From an uncultured Acidobacteriaceae bacterium (GTDB lineage: Bacteria; Acidobacteriota; Terriglobia; Terriglobales; Acidobacteriaceae), in assembly GCA_903904755.1 (NCBI GenBank), contig CAIVDV010000008.1, positions 27,680 through 91,679 on the forward strand: 64,000 nucleotides of DNA. The letters are read 5' to 3'. Each line of letters opens with the position of its first letter. The first letter of the stretch is position 1. The position numbers and the translations under genes are program-made. Positions 25,221 to 34,690 of this stretch are shown here, piece by piece. Below the pieces are notes generated by a model, which saw only the letters and a program-made list of their open reading frames with translations, had not been told where the DNA came from and ran no database searches.

Positions 25221-26117
25221 ATGCGCGCTGCGTCGAATGGACGCGTGGTGGTTTCCGCGCTCAACTTGAGCTGGAAGACAGCGGTTGACCTGATTGGTTG
25301 CACCCTTTTCCCAACGAAATGCCTGATTTGTTCCCTGCCCCTGGAGCGGCTGGAGAGAGCGCCGGTGTGTGCGAGCTGCTGGCGCGGGGTTCATGCGGAG
25401 ACTCGGGAGTGCTGTGAGCGGTGCGGCGAGGTGCTGGAGCTGGCAGGCAGCCGGGCGGCGAAGGGCGGGATGTGCCGGGCGTGCCGGATGGCGAGGCCGG
25501 ACTTTGAACGCGCGGTGAGCTATGGGCCGTATGACGCGGGGATGCGGGCGGCGATCCATGCGCTGAAGTATGGGCGGGTGCTGGCGATGGCGCGTCCGCT
25601 GGGTGAGCGGCTGGCCGAGGCGATGGCGGGGCTGGCGGAAGAGCTGGCAGGCGAGCCGACGCTGGTGGTGCCGGTGCCGCTGCATGTGAGGCGGCAGAAG
25701 GAACGGGGATTTAACCAGGCGCGGGCGCTGGCGCAGGAGGCGATGCGGAGTTTGAAGCATAGCCATGCGGAGTGGGTGCTGGAGCTGGGGCCGGCGAGTT
25801 TGGTTCGACAGAGGGAAACGCAGGCGCAGGCTGGGTTGCAGCCACGTGAGCGTCGCGCGAATGTGCGTGGCGCTTTTTTTGTGCCGGATGCGGCGATGGT
25901 TGCGGGACGGCATGTGGTTGTGGTGGATGACATTTTGACGACGGGAGCGACGGCGCGGGCATGTGCGCGGGCGCTGAGCGAGGCGGGAGCGGCGAGCGTG
26001 CGGGTGGCAACCGTAGCGCGGGCGCAGCACCACTGGAACGATGTTGAGCAAGAACAGGCAGACGAGTGGGCAGAAGCACGGGAAGATGAAGGCGCAGAAG
26101 TTTGGCAGGTGCAGTGA
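25221..26117 (+). CDS. comF: ComF-family phosphoribosyltransferase-like protein
   Basis: ComF proteins assist uptake of single-stranded DNA during natural transformation and are related to amidophosphoribosyltransferases. The 298-residue product has an N-terminal zinc-ribbon region with paired cysteines (KCLIC, VCASC, CERC, CRAC). It continues with VVPVPLHVRRQKERGFNQA and the PRPP-binding motif VVVVDDILTTGAT. The C-terminus extends about 30 acidic residues beyond the usual end. The exact start is uncertain; ATG 25221 is the first in-frame ATG, and residues 1-25 look poorly conserved. No other competence gene is in view. Confidence 0.88.
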   Translation: MRAASNGRVVVSALNLSWKTAVDLIGCTLFPTKCLICSLPLERLERAPVCASCWRGVHAETRECCERCGEVLELAGSRAAKGGMCRACRMARPDFERAVSYGPYDAGMRAAIHALKYGRVLAMARPLGERLAEAMAGLAEELAGEPTLVVPVPLHVRRQKERGFNQARALAQEAMRSLKHSHAEWVLELGPASLVRQRETQAQAGLQPRERRANVRGAFFVPDAAMVAGRHVVVVDDILTTGATARACARALSEAGAASVRVATVARAQHHWNDVEQEQADEWAEAREDEGAEVWQVQ

Positions 26118-26176
26118 CAGGCAGCTGAAGAAGCAAGGGCAACGAACGCAAAAACCAACCTGGATGAGGGGATGCG

Positions 26177-26791
26177 ATGTCGCTTGGTAAAGCCATGATT
26201 CATGCACGGAAACAGAAGTCCCTGGCGAGAGCAGCGGTACATGTGGGCGAGCAGAGCTGGACGCAGTCGAACCAGGTGATGCAGATGCCGGTGCTGGTGC
26301 TGAATGCGAGCTATGAGCCGATCAACATTTGTGGAGCGCGGCGGGCGCTGGTGCTGGTGCTGAAGGGCGTGGCGAAGACCGAGGAAGAGCACGGGCTGAT
26401 GCTGCATGCGCAGCGGAACCGTATGGCGATGCCGTCGGTGATTCGACTGCTGGAGTACAGGCGGATTCCGCACCAGACACGGGCGCTGAGCCGGAAGAAT
26501 ATTCTGCTGCGGGACCGGAATACGTGCCAGTACTGCAGCGTGGTTCTGCCGCCGGGCGAGCTGACGCTGGACCATGTGATTCCGCGGTCGCGGGGAGGGA
26601 ACTCCACGTGGGAGAACCTGGTGGCGTGCTGCCACAGCTGTAACCGGCGGAAGGGGAACCGGCTGCTAAGCGAGCTGACGGATATGCAGTTGCAGAAGGA
26701 GCCAAGGAGCTTTAGCCTGCATACGAGCCGGCAGATTATGCGGATGCTGGGGCGCGGGGATGACCGGTGGCGGAAGTATCTGTTTTATTAG
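26177..26791 (+). CDS. HNH endonuclease-family protein
   Basis: The 204-residue product contains the widespread HNH form that begins [26 protein letters not shown]. The nuclease core RNTCQYC...[34 protein letters not shown] has the catalytic DH pair, the Asn and two CxxC zinc knuckles. Stand-alone proteins of this type are common in bacteria and their biological role is unclear; DNA repair or mobile-element origin are both possible. The first 38 residues are extra and basic, so the true start may be a later ATG (26195 or the one before [10 protein letters not shown]). It lies 59 bases after comF on the same strand. Confidence 0.88.
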   Translation: MSLGKAMIHARKQKSLARAAVHVGEQSWTQSNQVMQMPVLVLNASYEPINICGARRALVLVLKGVAKTEEEHGLMLHAQRNRMAMPSVIRLLEYRRIPHQTRALSRKNILLRDRNTCQYCSVVLPPGELTLDHVIPRSRGGNSTWENLVACCHSCNRRKGNRLLSELTDMQLQKEPRSFSLHTSRQIMRMLGRGDDRWRKYLFY

Positions 26792-26878
26792 CGGGTTAGC
26801 TGCCGCTGCGCCGCGATAGCAAGTTAGCGGCTGAAGTGGAAGCTGCTAGATTTGCTGGATGATTGGGCAACAGAAAGC

Positions 26879-26911
26879 AGAACGGCGGAGCCTGGGTGGC
26901 TTCGCCGTTCT
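26879..26911. terminator. Bidirectional terminator between HNH gene and pgi
   Basis: AGAACGGCGGAGC (26879-26891) pairs with GCTTCGCCGTTCT (26899-26911) over 13 bp with one G-U. It sits between convergent genes, with a T-rich stretch following on the plus strand (GTTTGTCCTT). Confidence 0.75.
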
Positions 26912-26931
26912 GTTTGTCCTTCCCTATCCCG

Positions 26932-28569
26932 CTACTTGCGCTTGAGGGCGCGGTAGCGGCGGATGAGGGTGTTGGTGGAGCTGTCGTGGTTGAGGGTGGG
27001 CTCGGTGGCGGATTCGAGCTCGGGAATGATTTGGACAGCGAGTTTTTTGCCGAGTTCGACGCCCCACTGGTCGAAGGAGTCGATTTGCCAGAGGATGCCC
27101 TGAACGAAGGTAGCGTGCTCGTAGAGTGCGACGAGCTGGCCGAGGACTTCGGGGGTCATTTTTTCGGCAAGGATGGTTGATGTGGGTCGGTTGCCCTCAA
27201 AGGTGCGATGGGGGATGAGCCACTCCGGGGTGCCTTCGGCGCGGACCTGGTCGGCGGTTTTGCCGAAGGCGAGAGCTTCAGCCTGGGCGAAGACGTTGGA
27301 CATGAGCAGGTCGTGGTGCTGGCCGAGGGGGTTGAGCGACTGGGCAAAGGCGATGATGTCGCAGGGGATGAGGCGGGTGCCCTGGTGGATGAGCTGGTAG
27401 AAGGAGTGCTGGCCGTTGGTGCCGGGCTCTCCCCAGAAGATGGCGCCGGTGTTGTAGGTGACGTGGCGGCCATCGATGGTGATGTGCTTGCCGTTGGACT
27501 CCATGGTGAGTTGCTGGAGGTAGGCCGGGAAGCGCTTGAGGTACTGGTCGTAGGGGAGGACGGCGACGGTTTCTGCACCGAAGAAGTTGGTGTACCAGAG
27601 GCCGAGCGCGCCCATGAGGAAGGGGAGGTTCTGACCCCAGGGGGCGGTGCGGAAGTGGACGTCCATGGTGTGGAAGCCGGCGAGCATCTTGCGGAAGTTG
27701 TCGGGGCCGAGGGCGACCATGGTGGAGAGGCCAATGGCGGAGTCCATGGAGTAACGACCGCCGACCCAGTCCCAGAAGCCGAACATGTTGGCGGTGTCGA
27801 TGCCGAATTTAGCGACCTCGCCGGCGTTGGTGCTGACAGCGACGAAGTGCCTGGCGACGGCGGCCTGGTGCTGGAGTTTGGCGAGGGACCAGACGCGGGC
27901 GGTGTGGGCGTTGGCCATGGTCTCGAGGGTAGTGAAGGTTTTGGAGGCGACGATGAAGAGTGTCTCTTCGGGATCGAGGTCGTGGACGGCTTCGGCGAAG
28001 TCAGTACCGTCGACGTTGGAGACGAAGCGGAAGGTGAGGTCGCGCTGGGAGTAGTGCTTGAGCGCCTCGTAGGCCATGACGGGGCCGAGGTCGGAGCCGC
28101 CGATGCCGATGTTGACGATGTTGCGGATGCGCTTGCCGGTGTAGCCGAGCCATGTGCCGGAGCGGATGGAGTCAGCAAAGGCGGCCATTTTGTCGAGAAC
28201 GGCGTGGACGCCGGGGATGACGTTTTCTCCGTCGACGAGGACTACGGAATCGGCGGGTGCGCGGAGGGCAGTGTGGAGGACGGCGCGGCCTTCGGTGATG
28301 TTGATTTTCTGGCCGGTGAACATGGCCTCAGTGCTGGCGCGGAGGTTGGACTGTTCAGCGAGCTGGGCGAAGATGGCGAGGGTTTCGTCGGTGATGCGGT
28401 GCTTGGAGTAGTCGAGGTAGAGGTCGCCGGCGGTGGCGTGGAGGCGGGTGCCACGGGTGGGGTCCTGGGCGAAGAGGTCGCGGAGGGTAGTGGACTGGAG
28501 AGCAGCGGCGTGGGCGGAGAGGTCTTTCCAGGCGGGTAGATCAGTGAGGGGAGTAAGAGTGGCGGACAT
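26932..28569 (-). CDS. pgi: Glucose-6-phosphate isomerase
   Basis: This cytosolic enzyme interconverts glucose 6-phosphate and fructose 6-phosphate in glycolysis and gluconeogenesis. The 545-residue length matches the long bacterial form. Signatures seen are [13 protein letters not shown] (sugar phosphate loop), [12 protein letters not shown] and [20 protein letters not shown], which includes the catalytic Glu and His region. AGGAG lies 6 bases before ATG 28569. It appears monocistronic. Confidence 0.97.
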   Translation of the reverse strand: MSATLTPLTDLPAWKDLSAHAAALQSTTLRDLFAQDPTRGTRLHATAGDLYLDYSKHRITDETLAIFAQLAEQSNLRASTEAMFTGQKINITEGRAVLHTALRAPADSVVLVDGENVIPGVHAVLDKMAAFADSIRSGTWLGYTGKRIRNIVNIGIGGSDLGPVMAYEALKHYSQRDLTFRFVSNVDGTDFAEAVHDLDPEETLFIVASKTFTTLETMANAHTARVWSLAKLQHQAAVARHFVAVSTNAGEVAKFGIDTANMFGFWDWVGGRYSMDSAIGLSTMVALGPDNFRKMLAGFHTMDVHFRTAPWGQNLPFLMGALGLWYTNFFGAETVAVLPYDQYLKRFPAYLQQLTMESNGKHITIDGRHVTYNTGAIFWGEPGTNGQHSFYQLIHQGTRLIPCDIIAFAQSLNPLGQHHDLLMSNVFAQAEALAFGKTADQVRAEGTPEWLIPHRTFEGNRPTSTILAEKMTPEVLGQLVALYEHATFVQGILWQIDSFDQWGVELGKKLAVQIIPELESATEPTLNHDSSTNTLIRRYRALKRK

Positions 28570-28684
28570 TTGGGCTCCTGCTAAAAAGTTTTCCTAATCA
28601 GGATACTCGCGTGGGAGGGGGAGGGTGAGCGGTTTGGGACAGGGGAAGGCTGAGGAGCATGCTGCTGTCTGCAATCTTGGTGCT

Positions 28685-28700
28685 TCATGATTTGTCATGA
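28685..28700. promoter_or_regulatory. Candidate operator of the toxin-antitoxin operon
   Basis: Two copies of the palindrome TCATGA are separated by TTTG, 29 bases before the antitoxin start. Paired short palindromes like this are typical targets of ribbon-helix-helix antitoxin dimers that autoregulate. This is inference from position and symmetry. Confidence 0.4.
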
Positions 28701-28728
28701 TAGCCTCGGGGAATCGAGGGAGGAAGCC

Positions 28729-28959
28729 ATGACGGTAGCGGCGCGGGAGAAGTTTGCCACGCAGGTCAACTCGGAGATTCTGCGCACGGTGCGGACGATT
28801 GCCCAGAGCGAGGGCCGGCAACTGCAGGTGCTGGTGGATGAGGCGCTGGCCGATTTGATTGAGAAGAAGAAGCAGAGCCGGCCGCGAGCGAATGTGATGG
28901 CGGCCTACCAGGCGAGCCACGAGAAGTTTGCACCTGTTTACAGGAAGCTGGCGGAATGA
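28729..28959 (+). CDS. Ribbon-helix-helix antitoxin partner of Doc
   Basis: The 76-residue product has an N-terminal strand plus two helices (KFATQVNSEILRTVRTIAQSEGRQLQVLVDEALADLIEKKK), which fits a ribbon-helix-helix DNA-binding domain. The C-terminal tail ends HEKFAPVYRKLAE, likely the segment that covers the toxin. It is not the Phd/YefM fold that classically partners Doc. ATG 28729 has AGGAAG directly upstream. The last 4 bases overlap the toxin start, as usual in type II modules. Confidence 0.75.
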   Translation: MTVAAREKFATQVNSEILRTVRTIAQSEGRQLQVLVDEALADLIEKKKQSRPRANVMAAYQASHEKFAPVYRKLAE

Positions 28960-29327
28960 CGGAGTACCTGACTGTCGTTGAGCTGCTGGCGATCCATGAC
29001 GACCAGATTGCGCGCTATGGCGGCGCGTCCGGGGTGCGGGATGGCGGGTTGCTGGAGGCGGCCATTTTTCGACCACAGACGGGCTATTATGCCGATCTGA
29101 TTGAGGAAGCCGCGGCTCTCTGGGAAAGCTTGTCGCAAAACCACCCATTCCTTGACGGCAACAAGCGGACCGCCTTCGCCGCAATGTACACCTTCCTTGC
29201 CATCAACGAGGTCCGACTGACCGCAAGCGCAGGCGAGATAGAAGATTTTCTGCTCAATCTGTATGCCACCGGCTCGTTTGATTTCGAGCATCTGTGCCCG
29301 TGGCTGCGGAGGAATGTTTCGTTCTAG
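28956..29327 (+). CDS. doc: Doc (death-on-curing) Fic-fold toxin
   Basis: Doc toxins phosphorylate elongation factor EF-Tu and stop translation. The 123-residue product has the Doc signature HPFLDGNKRTAF at 63-74, with the Fic-type His and the Lys/Arg that distinguish the kinase-like Doc motif. The N-terminal LAIHDDQIARYGGASGVRDGGLLEAA is also typical. The full length suggests an intact toxin. Codon choice shifts toward C-ending codons compared with neighbours, consistent with acquisition by transfer. Confidence 0.92.
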   Translation: MTEYLTVVELLAIHDDQIARYGGASGVRDGGLLEAAIFRPQTGYYADLIEEAAALWESLSQNHPFLDGNKRTAFAAMYTFLAINEVRLTASAGEIEDFLLNLYATGSFDFEHLCPWLRRNVSF

Positions 29328-29454
29328 GGTTGGTTTTAGGGGTTTATTGCTGCAGATTCTGAATTTGTGACGGGTTGGTTTGCTAAGCGTGCGTGAACGG
29401 ACCGGCGGTGCGGCCAGCGGCCTTCGGAACTGGGTGTGCTGGCCATTCGAAGTA

Positions 29455-30261
29455 TTATGCGTTGGGCTTGTTCAGCAGTTCTTGGGTCGCTCCTATAACA
29501 GTGAACACAGCAATCATTCCGGTATGTCCATTTTGTGGCTCCAGAATCAATGCCGCGGTTGGAAACCGGCCCAGTCTTCTTTTTATCTCAGGTATGCTGC
29601 TGCTCTTAGTTTTGATGGTGTGCCAATTATCAAAGACGTCGTGAAGAATCGTATCGACACCCGGGTAACATCTCACATCACTCGGATCCTTTGGGTTGCG
29701 TTCAAGAGGCATAACCAATAGACCAATCACGTAATGCGGATGTACACGGCCGCCAAGCTTGCCGTAAGGACTCAGCTTCTTTATTTTTTCGCCAGCACAT
29801 TTTAGGTAATCATTAAAGATTCTACTCACTCCACGATCTGTGTTGAGGTAATGGAGTAAAGTATCAGTAGTTTTTGGAGTTTGTGATCTTTTTGCTTCGA
29901 GGTAAAAGCTAAATTGCTCAGATGCTACTTTCAATTCCGGAATTGTGGCCCAAAGATCCCACCTTCCTTTGCCGTTCTTGTTTCCAGTTTTGACTACATC
30001 ACGTTCCTCAATAACCAAAGAATCGGGGAACCCCTTTGAGATAGCGGCCGATAGGGTGCTTACAATCGCTCGCTCCGTATGCTTCCAGGGAATCTCAGGT
30101 TCGTTGAAAAGTTTCCCTGTCAGTTCGATATGACTTTCAAGATATGCAACCCATTTTTCGCATATATTTTCCAGTGCACCCTGGATTGATCTATGTTCGA
30201 GGAAAAATGGGTAATAATCTTCAGGTGGATTCGACGTGAAATATTCATGTTTGAGTGACAT
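29455..30261 (-). CDS. Uncharacterised protein with PD-(D/E)xK-like nuclease signature
   Basis: I do not recognise a named family. The 268-residue protein contains Glu63 in a helix, Asp102 (GRWDLWA) and Glu122-x-Lys124 (FYLEAKRS) in the order and spacing of a PD-(D/E)xK nuclease core, as in restriction enzymes and repair nucleases. The C-terminal half holds VHPHYVIGLLVMPL and AALILEPQNGHTGMIAVFTVIG. ATG 30261 has AAAGGAC upstream; the frame is open back to 30315. The gene is clearly AT-richer than its surroundings and no methyltransferase lies beside it. A transferred defence or repair gene is inference. Confidence 0.6.
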   Translation of the reverse strand: MSLKHEYFTSNPPEDYYPFFLEHRSIQGALENICEKWVAYLESHIELTGKLFNEPEIPWKHTERAIVSTLSAAISKGFPDSLVIEERDVVKTGNKNGKGRWDLWATIPELKVASEQFSFYLEAKRSQTPKTTDTLLHYLNTDRGVSRIFNDYLKCAGEKIKKLSPYGKLGGRVHPHYVIGLLVMPLERNPKDPSDVRCYPGVDTILHDVFDNWHTIKTKSSSIPEIKRRLGRFPTAALILEPQNGHTGMIAVFTVIGATQELLNKPNA

Positions 30262-30372
30262 AGCAGAGCAGTCCTTTCTATACCAGTGTGATGGCGCTAG
30301 TCGTAGGGTGACCAAGTCCCTGGCAATTTTTAACCGATCTCAAAACAAAGGTGCGCAAGCCGCCGGTCGCGC

Positions 30373-30639
30373 CTAGGATCGATTGAAAAGGTATGCGAAC
30401 TTTGTTTGCAAATACTCCTTATTTTGATCCTCGCGTTGCCTGCACATCACCAAGATGTCCGGGCCTGACAATTCGATGGTTGCGACATACTGAAGGGGCG
30501 CAGTTGCCGTCGCGATTTCCCATCTGTACGGCATTTGGCTACCGTCATTCTTTTGCGTCACGCTAAGCGCGGGGCCCGCAATCGTCTCAAGAAGCCTTCC
30601 ATAAGTGCCAATTTCTTGTTGCATGGTCATCGTGGGCAT
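30373..30639 (-). CDS. Small hypothetical protein
   Basis: The 88-residue product has no motif I recognise. It is moderately AT-rich like its neighbour ending at 29455 and lies 111 bases upstream of it on the same strand, so the two may be one transcript. It starts MPTMTMQQEIGTYGRLLETI and ends in a basic tail. No signal peptide or membrane segment is evident. Confidence 0.5.
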   Translation of the reverse strand: MPTMTMQQEIGTYGRLLETIAGPALSVTQKNDGSQMPYRWEIATATAPLQYVATIELSGPDILVMCRQREDQNKEYLQTKFAYLFNRS

Positions 30640-30777
30640 CTCGAATTTTCCTTTGCTGTGCTAAAGCCTATCACAGCTTCAAATACCGGCATACGATTTG
30701 CGCGACAAAAAGAATCGAAGGGCGAAAGCCAACAAATTGTTCGAGGCAAAAAGTGAAGGGTGGGAGACCCTGCGGAG

Positions 30778-33183
30778 CTACTTCACTTCGAAGGTGGTTT
30801 CCTGGTCAGCGAGGGAGTTGCCGCCGACCCAGACTTTGTAGGTGGTGGGCTCGACTACGCGGTGGCTCTCGGCGTTGATGAAGCTGAGTTCTTCGAAGCC
30901 GATGGGGAATTCGACGGTTTTGGATTCTCCGGGGGCGAGGGTGATGCGCTGGAAGCCTTTGAGTTCGCGGACGGGCTGCTCGACGGAGGCGGCGGTGTTG
31001 CGGAGGTAGAGCTGGACAACCTCAGTTCCTGGGACGGAGCCGGCGTTGGTGACGGTGGCGCGGATGGTGAGGGCGGGGGTGGCGGGTTTGAGCTGGCTGG
31101 CCCAGATTTGAGTGCGGCTGAGGGTGGGCTGCCCGTAGCGGAAGCGGGTATAGGAGAGTCCCCAGCCGAAGGGGAAGAGGGCCTTGTTTTCTTCGTCGAG
31201 GTAGCGGGACTGGAATTTTTCGCCGGCATCGACGGGGAGGTGGCTGAGGTCGCCGTGGGCGGGTCGGCCGGTGGGGAGCTGGGCGTAGTAGAGGGGCTCC
31301 TGGCCGACGGAGTAGGGGAAGCTGGTGGTGAGCTTTGCGGAGGGGTTGGTGTCGCCGAAGAGGATGTCGGCGAGGGCGTGGCCCGCCTCAATGCCGGGGA
31401 ACCATGCCTGGACGATGGCAGGGATGTGGGCGGCGGCCCATGGAATGGCGCTGGGGCGGCCGGTGAAGAGGACGAGGACGATGGGCTTGCCAGTGGCGGC
31501 GAGAGCCTCAAGAAGCTGCTGCTGATGGCCGGGGAGGTCGAGGTGAGCACGAGAGGAGGCTTCGCCGGTCATCCAGTCTCCCTGCTCGCCGAGGGCGGCG
31601 ATGACGATGTCGGATTTTTGCGCGGTGGCGACGGCGGCGGCGATGGACTGGGGCTCGTCGGCGATAGCGGGGGGAGCGGGTTGAGCGGCCGGGCCGTCCA
31701 AGAAGCTGGTGTGGGAGAGGACGTCGGCATCGTGGCCGGGGAGGATGTCTACGCCGCGGGAGACGAGGAGGTTGGCACCGAGACGCTCAGATAGGGCGGT
31801 GCGGAGGGTGACAGCGTCGGCAGGGTTGCCTGCGGCGGCCCAGGAGCCGAGCATGTCTTTGGCGGAGTCGGCAAAGGGGCCGATGAGGGCGACGGTTTTG
31901 GCCCATTTGCCGAGGGGGAGGAGGGGACCGTGGCCTTCGGTGCCGTCGTTTTTGAGGAGGACGATGGTTTCTGCGGCGACCTGACGGGCCTGGGCACGCT
32001 TTTCAGCGGTGGCGACGTAGGCGGGACGGGGGGCGGCGTAGGGGTGTTCGAAGAGGCCGAGGGCGAACTTGACGCGAAGGACGCGACGGGTGGCTTCGTC
32101 GACGACGGACTCAGGGATGAGGCCGGAACGGACCTGGTCGGCGAGGGTGGTGCGGTAGAGGTCGCCTTCCATGTCCATGTCGACGCCGGCGGTGAGGGCC
32201 TTGCGGGCGGCGGTTGCGCCGTTGGCAGCGATGGCGTGGTTGAGGAGCTCGGCGACTGCGCCCCAGTCGGAGACGACGATGCCGTCAAAGCCCCACTCTT
32301 TGCGGAGGATGTCAGTGAGGGTGTAGTGGTTTGCAGTGGCGGGGACGCCGTTGATGGAGTTGAAGCTGGACATGAGGGTGGCGGCGCCGGCATCGACAGC
32401 GGCATGGTAGGGAGGCAGCCAGGTTTGGCGGAGCTGGTTGTCGCTCATGTCGGTGGCGTTGTAGTCGCGGCCGGCGATGGCGGCACCGTATGCGGCGAAG
32501 TGCTTGACGCTGACGGCGACGGAGTCGGGCTTGGAGAGGTCGCCCTGCTGGTAGCCGCGGACCCAGGCGGCAGCGATGGCAGAGCCGAGCCAGGGATCTT
32601 CGCCTGCGGACTCGACGATGCGTCCCCAGCGGGCGTCGCGGGCGATATCGACCATGGGGGAGAAGACCCACTGTATGCCGTCGGCGCGGGACTCAACCGC
32701 GGCGGTGCGGGCGACGGAGGCGATGAGGGCAGGGTCCCAACTGGTGGAGAGGGCGATGGGGACGGGGAAGATGGTGCGCTCGCCGTGGATGACGTCGTTG
32801 CCGAAGATGAGGGGGATGTGGAGTCGGGACTGCTCGACGGCGATTTTCTGAAGGGGGTTGGATTTTTCGGGATCGGTGAGGTTGAGGAAGGAGCCGATTT
32901 TGCCCTGGCGGGTGAGTTCCTCGTAGCTGAGCTTGGAGCCGTTGGGGCCGGTGGCGAAGCCGGCGGAGTACTGGGTGAGCTGGCCGATTTTTTCGTCGAG
33001 GGTCATCTGCTTGAGGAGGGATTCGACGCGCTTGTTGAGCTCGGGGCTGGCGAGCTGGGGATTGGGGATGGGGCGAGACTGGGCGGGGGATGGGGTGCCG
33101 GCGGCGAGGGGGAAAATGGCGACGGCGGCGGAGAGAAGGCAGAGAAGTGGAGAAGAAAAACGATTGTTCATGGCGATTGTCAT
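30778..33183 (-). CDS. bglX: Secreted GH3 beta-glucosidase
   Basis: This glycoside hydrolase family 3 exo-enzyme releases terminal beta-linked sugars from oligosaccharides. The 801 residues begin with a signal peptide (LLCLLSAAVAIFPLAAGTPSPAQS). The TIM-barrel domain has VKHFAAYG and the nucleophile Asp306 (GIVVSDWGAV). The alpha/beta sandwich contains LGEQGDWMTGEASSRAHLDLPG, the acid/base region. The C-terminal fibronectin III-like domain holds TNAGSVPGTEVVQLYLRN. Length matches BglX. An in-frame ATG at 33171 also gives a good signal peptide. Together with the GH44 enzyme it suggests use of plant-type beta-glucans. Confidence 0.93.
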   Translation of the reverse strand: MTIAMNNRFSSPLLCLLSAAVAIFPLAAGTPSPAQSRPIPNPQLASPELNKRVESLLKQMTLDEKIGQLTQYSAGFATGPNGSKLSYEELTRQGKIGSFLNLTDPEKSNPLQKIAVEQSRLHIPLIFGNDVIHGERTIFPVPIALSTSWDPALIASVARTAAVESRADGIQWVFSPMVDIARDARWGRIVESAGEDPWLGSAIAAAWVRGYQQGDLSKPDSVAVSVKHFAAYGAAIAGRDYNATDMSDNQLRQTWLPPYHAAVDAGAATLMSSFNSINGVPATANHYTLTDILRKEWGFDGIVVSDWGAVAELLNHAIAANGATAARKALTAGVDMDMEGDLYRTTLADQVRSGLIPESVVDEATRRVLRVKFALGLFEHPYAAPRPAYVATAEKRAQARQVAAETIVLLKNDGTEGHGPLLPLGKWAKTVALIGPFADSAKDMLGSWAAAGNPADAVTLRTALSERLGANLLVSRGVDILPGHDADVLSHTSFLDGPAAQPAPPAIADEPQSIAAAVATAQKSDIVIAALGEQGDWMTGEASSRAHLDLPGHQQQLLEALAATGKPIVLVLFTGRPSAIPWAAAHIPAIVQAWFPGIEAGHALADILFGDTNPSAKLTTSFPYSVGQEPLYYAQLPTGRPAHGDLSHLPVDAGEKFQSRYLDEENKALFPFGWGLSYTRFRYGQPTLSRTQIWASQLKPATPALTIRATVTNAGSVPGTEVVQLYLRNTAASVEQPVRELKGFQRITLAPGESKTVEFPIGFEELSFINAESHRVVEPTTYKVWVGGNSLADQETTFEVK

Positions 33184-33263
33184 GGTACATGGCGGGGCTA
33201 TGCAGGATGAAGGAGATTGTCTGGGGGCGTGAGCCGAGAGTTCTCCGGTAGTCTGTGGTGAAG

Positions 33264-33818
33264 ATGGCGACTGATTGGGGCAGGTTTCGGATGCGGGTGG
33301 CGACGGCGGCGGATGCCGGGGCGATTGGGGAGTTGATTGCGCTTTCCGTGAGGGGGCTGAGCGGGGGGCATTACACGGATGCGGAGATGGATGGGGCGCT
33401 GGGGACGGTGCTGGGGCTGGATACGCAGCTGATTGCGGATGGGACGTACTTTGTGGTGGAGACGGCGGATGGGGAGCGGCTGGCGGCCTCGGGCGGGTGG
33501 AGTTACCGGAAGACGCTGTATGGCGGGGACAGGCTGGCGGGGCGGGAGGATGATTTGCTGGATCCGGCCAAGGATGCGGCGAAGATACGGGCGATTTTTG
33601 TGAGTCCAGAGTATGCGCGGATAGGGTTGGGGTCGGCGGTGCTGGAGCATGTGGAGATGGCGGCGGAGGCGGCGGGTTTCCGGCGGTTTGAGATGGGGGC
33701 GACGCTGCCGGGGGTACCGCTGTATCTTCTGCGGGGGTATGAGGAGATTGGGCGGGTTCGGGTTCCGCTGGGGAATGGGGAGGGGCTGGAGGTGGTGCGG
33801 ATGGGGAAGAGCTTGTAA
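33264..33818 (+). CDS. GNAT-family N-acetyltransferase
   Basis: The 184-residue acyl-CoA N-acyltransferase has the acetyl-CoA pyrophosphate-binding motif in AIFVSPEYARIGLGSAVLEHVEMAA and the usual C-terminal strand (VPLGNGEGLEVVRMGKSL). Substrate is unknown. ATG 33264 was preferred over GTG 33255 three codons earlier; neither has a clear ribosome-binding site. The gene is divergent from the GH3 gene. Confidence 0.88.
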   Translation: MATDWGRFRMRVATAADAGAIGELIALSVRGLSGGHYTDAEMDGALGTVLGLDTQLIADGTYFVVETADGERLAASGGWSYRKTLYGGDRLAGREDDLLDPAKDAAKIRAIFVSPEYARIGLGSAVLEHVEMAAEAAGFRRFEMGATLPGVPLYLLRGYEEIGRVRVPLGNGEGLEVVRMGKSL

Positions 33819-33931
33819 AGCTGCCATGGCGTGGAAGCTTTGCAAGGGAATGGAAAGCATACCCCGGGCAGGATTTGTGCGGTTTCCGGACCTCGCCGCA
33901 TCTTTGGTGGCGGGTGTATCGTCATAACCAT

Positions 33932-34660
33932 ATGGCTGACACGCAAACTGTTGCTGCTTTTGTACCCCAGCCGCTGCCGGAAGCTGAGGAGGTTTACCGG
34001 CGGTGGTTGAGCCATTTGGACGATGAATTTACCCGGCACCAGGCGGCGGAGCGGCGGGCGGAGATAGTGCGCGACCAGCTTTGCCAGCTTTATCTGGGCA
34101 AGCCGCATGGGACGAAGCTGGATTTTTCGCTGACGACGGAGCTGCCGCAGAATGTGCTGCAACTGAGCCTGGACCCGGCGAATGTGACGCTGGAGGCGGA
34201 GCACTATGCGGATCAGGACCGGGAGCGGTTTTCGCGGTCGAAGCCACTGCTGTGGTTTTGGCAGATGTTTGACCGGTCGCCGCTGGGATTGAATTACTGG
34301 CTTGGGATACGGTTTCGGGCGATGCTTGGGCGGCACCTGTTTGCGCATATTGGCAAGGGTGTGCGGATTGGGCATGGGGTGGAGATAACGTACGGCTACA
34401 ATCTGATAGTGGAAGACCGGGCGCTGATACGGCAGTGTGTACTGCTGGATGACCGGTCGGGGATACACATTGGAGAGAGTGCGATGATTGGCGCGTATAC
34501 GCGGATTTACTCGCACAGCCATGCGGAGGATGACAGCGCGCGTCTGATACTGCAGCCGACGGCGATTGGAGCGCGATCGAGGATAGGCGCGCATACGACG
34601 ATAGCGGCCGGGACGCAGATGTCGGACCGAACGATTGTTGGAGCCCATAACCGAAACTGA
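33932..34660 (+). CDS. Left-handed beta-helix acyltransferase
   Basis: The 242-residue product has a helical N-terminal half (RRWLSHLDDEFTRHQAAERRAEIVRDQL). From about 140 it has imperfect hexapeptide repeats (HIGKGVRIGHGVEITYGYNLIVEDRALIRQ, HIGESAMIGAYTRIY, AIGARSRIGAHTTIAAGTQMSDRTIVGA) that form a left-handed beta-helix. Such proteins transfer acetyl or other acyl groups to sugars, often in lipopolysaccharide or exopolysaccharide pathways. The acceptor is unknown. The next gene starts 30 bases downstream. Confidence 0.82.
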   Translation: MADTQTVAAFVPQPLPEAEEVYRRWLSHLDDEFTRHQAAERRAEIVRDQLCQLYLGKPHGTKLDFSLTTELPQNVLQLSLDPANVTLEAEHYADQDRERFSRSKPLLWFWQMFDRSPLGLNYWLGIRFRAMLGRHLFAHIGKGVRIGHGVEITYGYNLIVEDRALIRQCVLLDDRSGIHIGESAMIGAYTRIYSHSHAEDDSARLILQPTAIGARSRIGAHTTIAAGTQMSDRTIVGAHNRN

Positions 34661-34690
34661 ACCCTGGCTGTGCCGGAGCAATGCCGAAGA

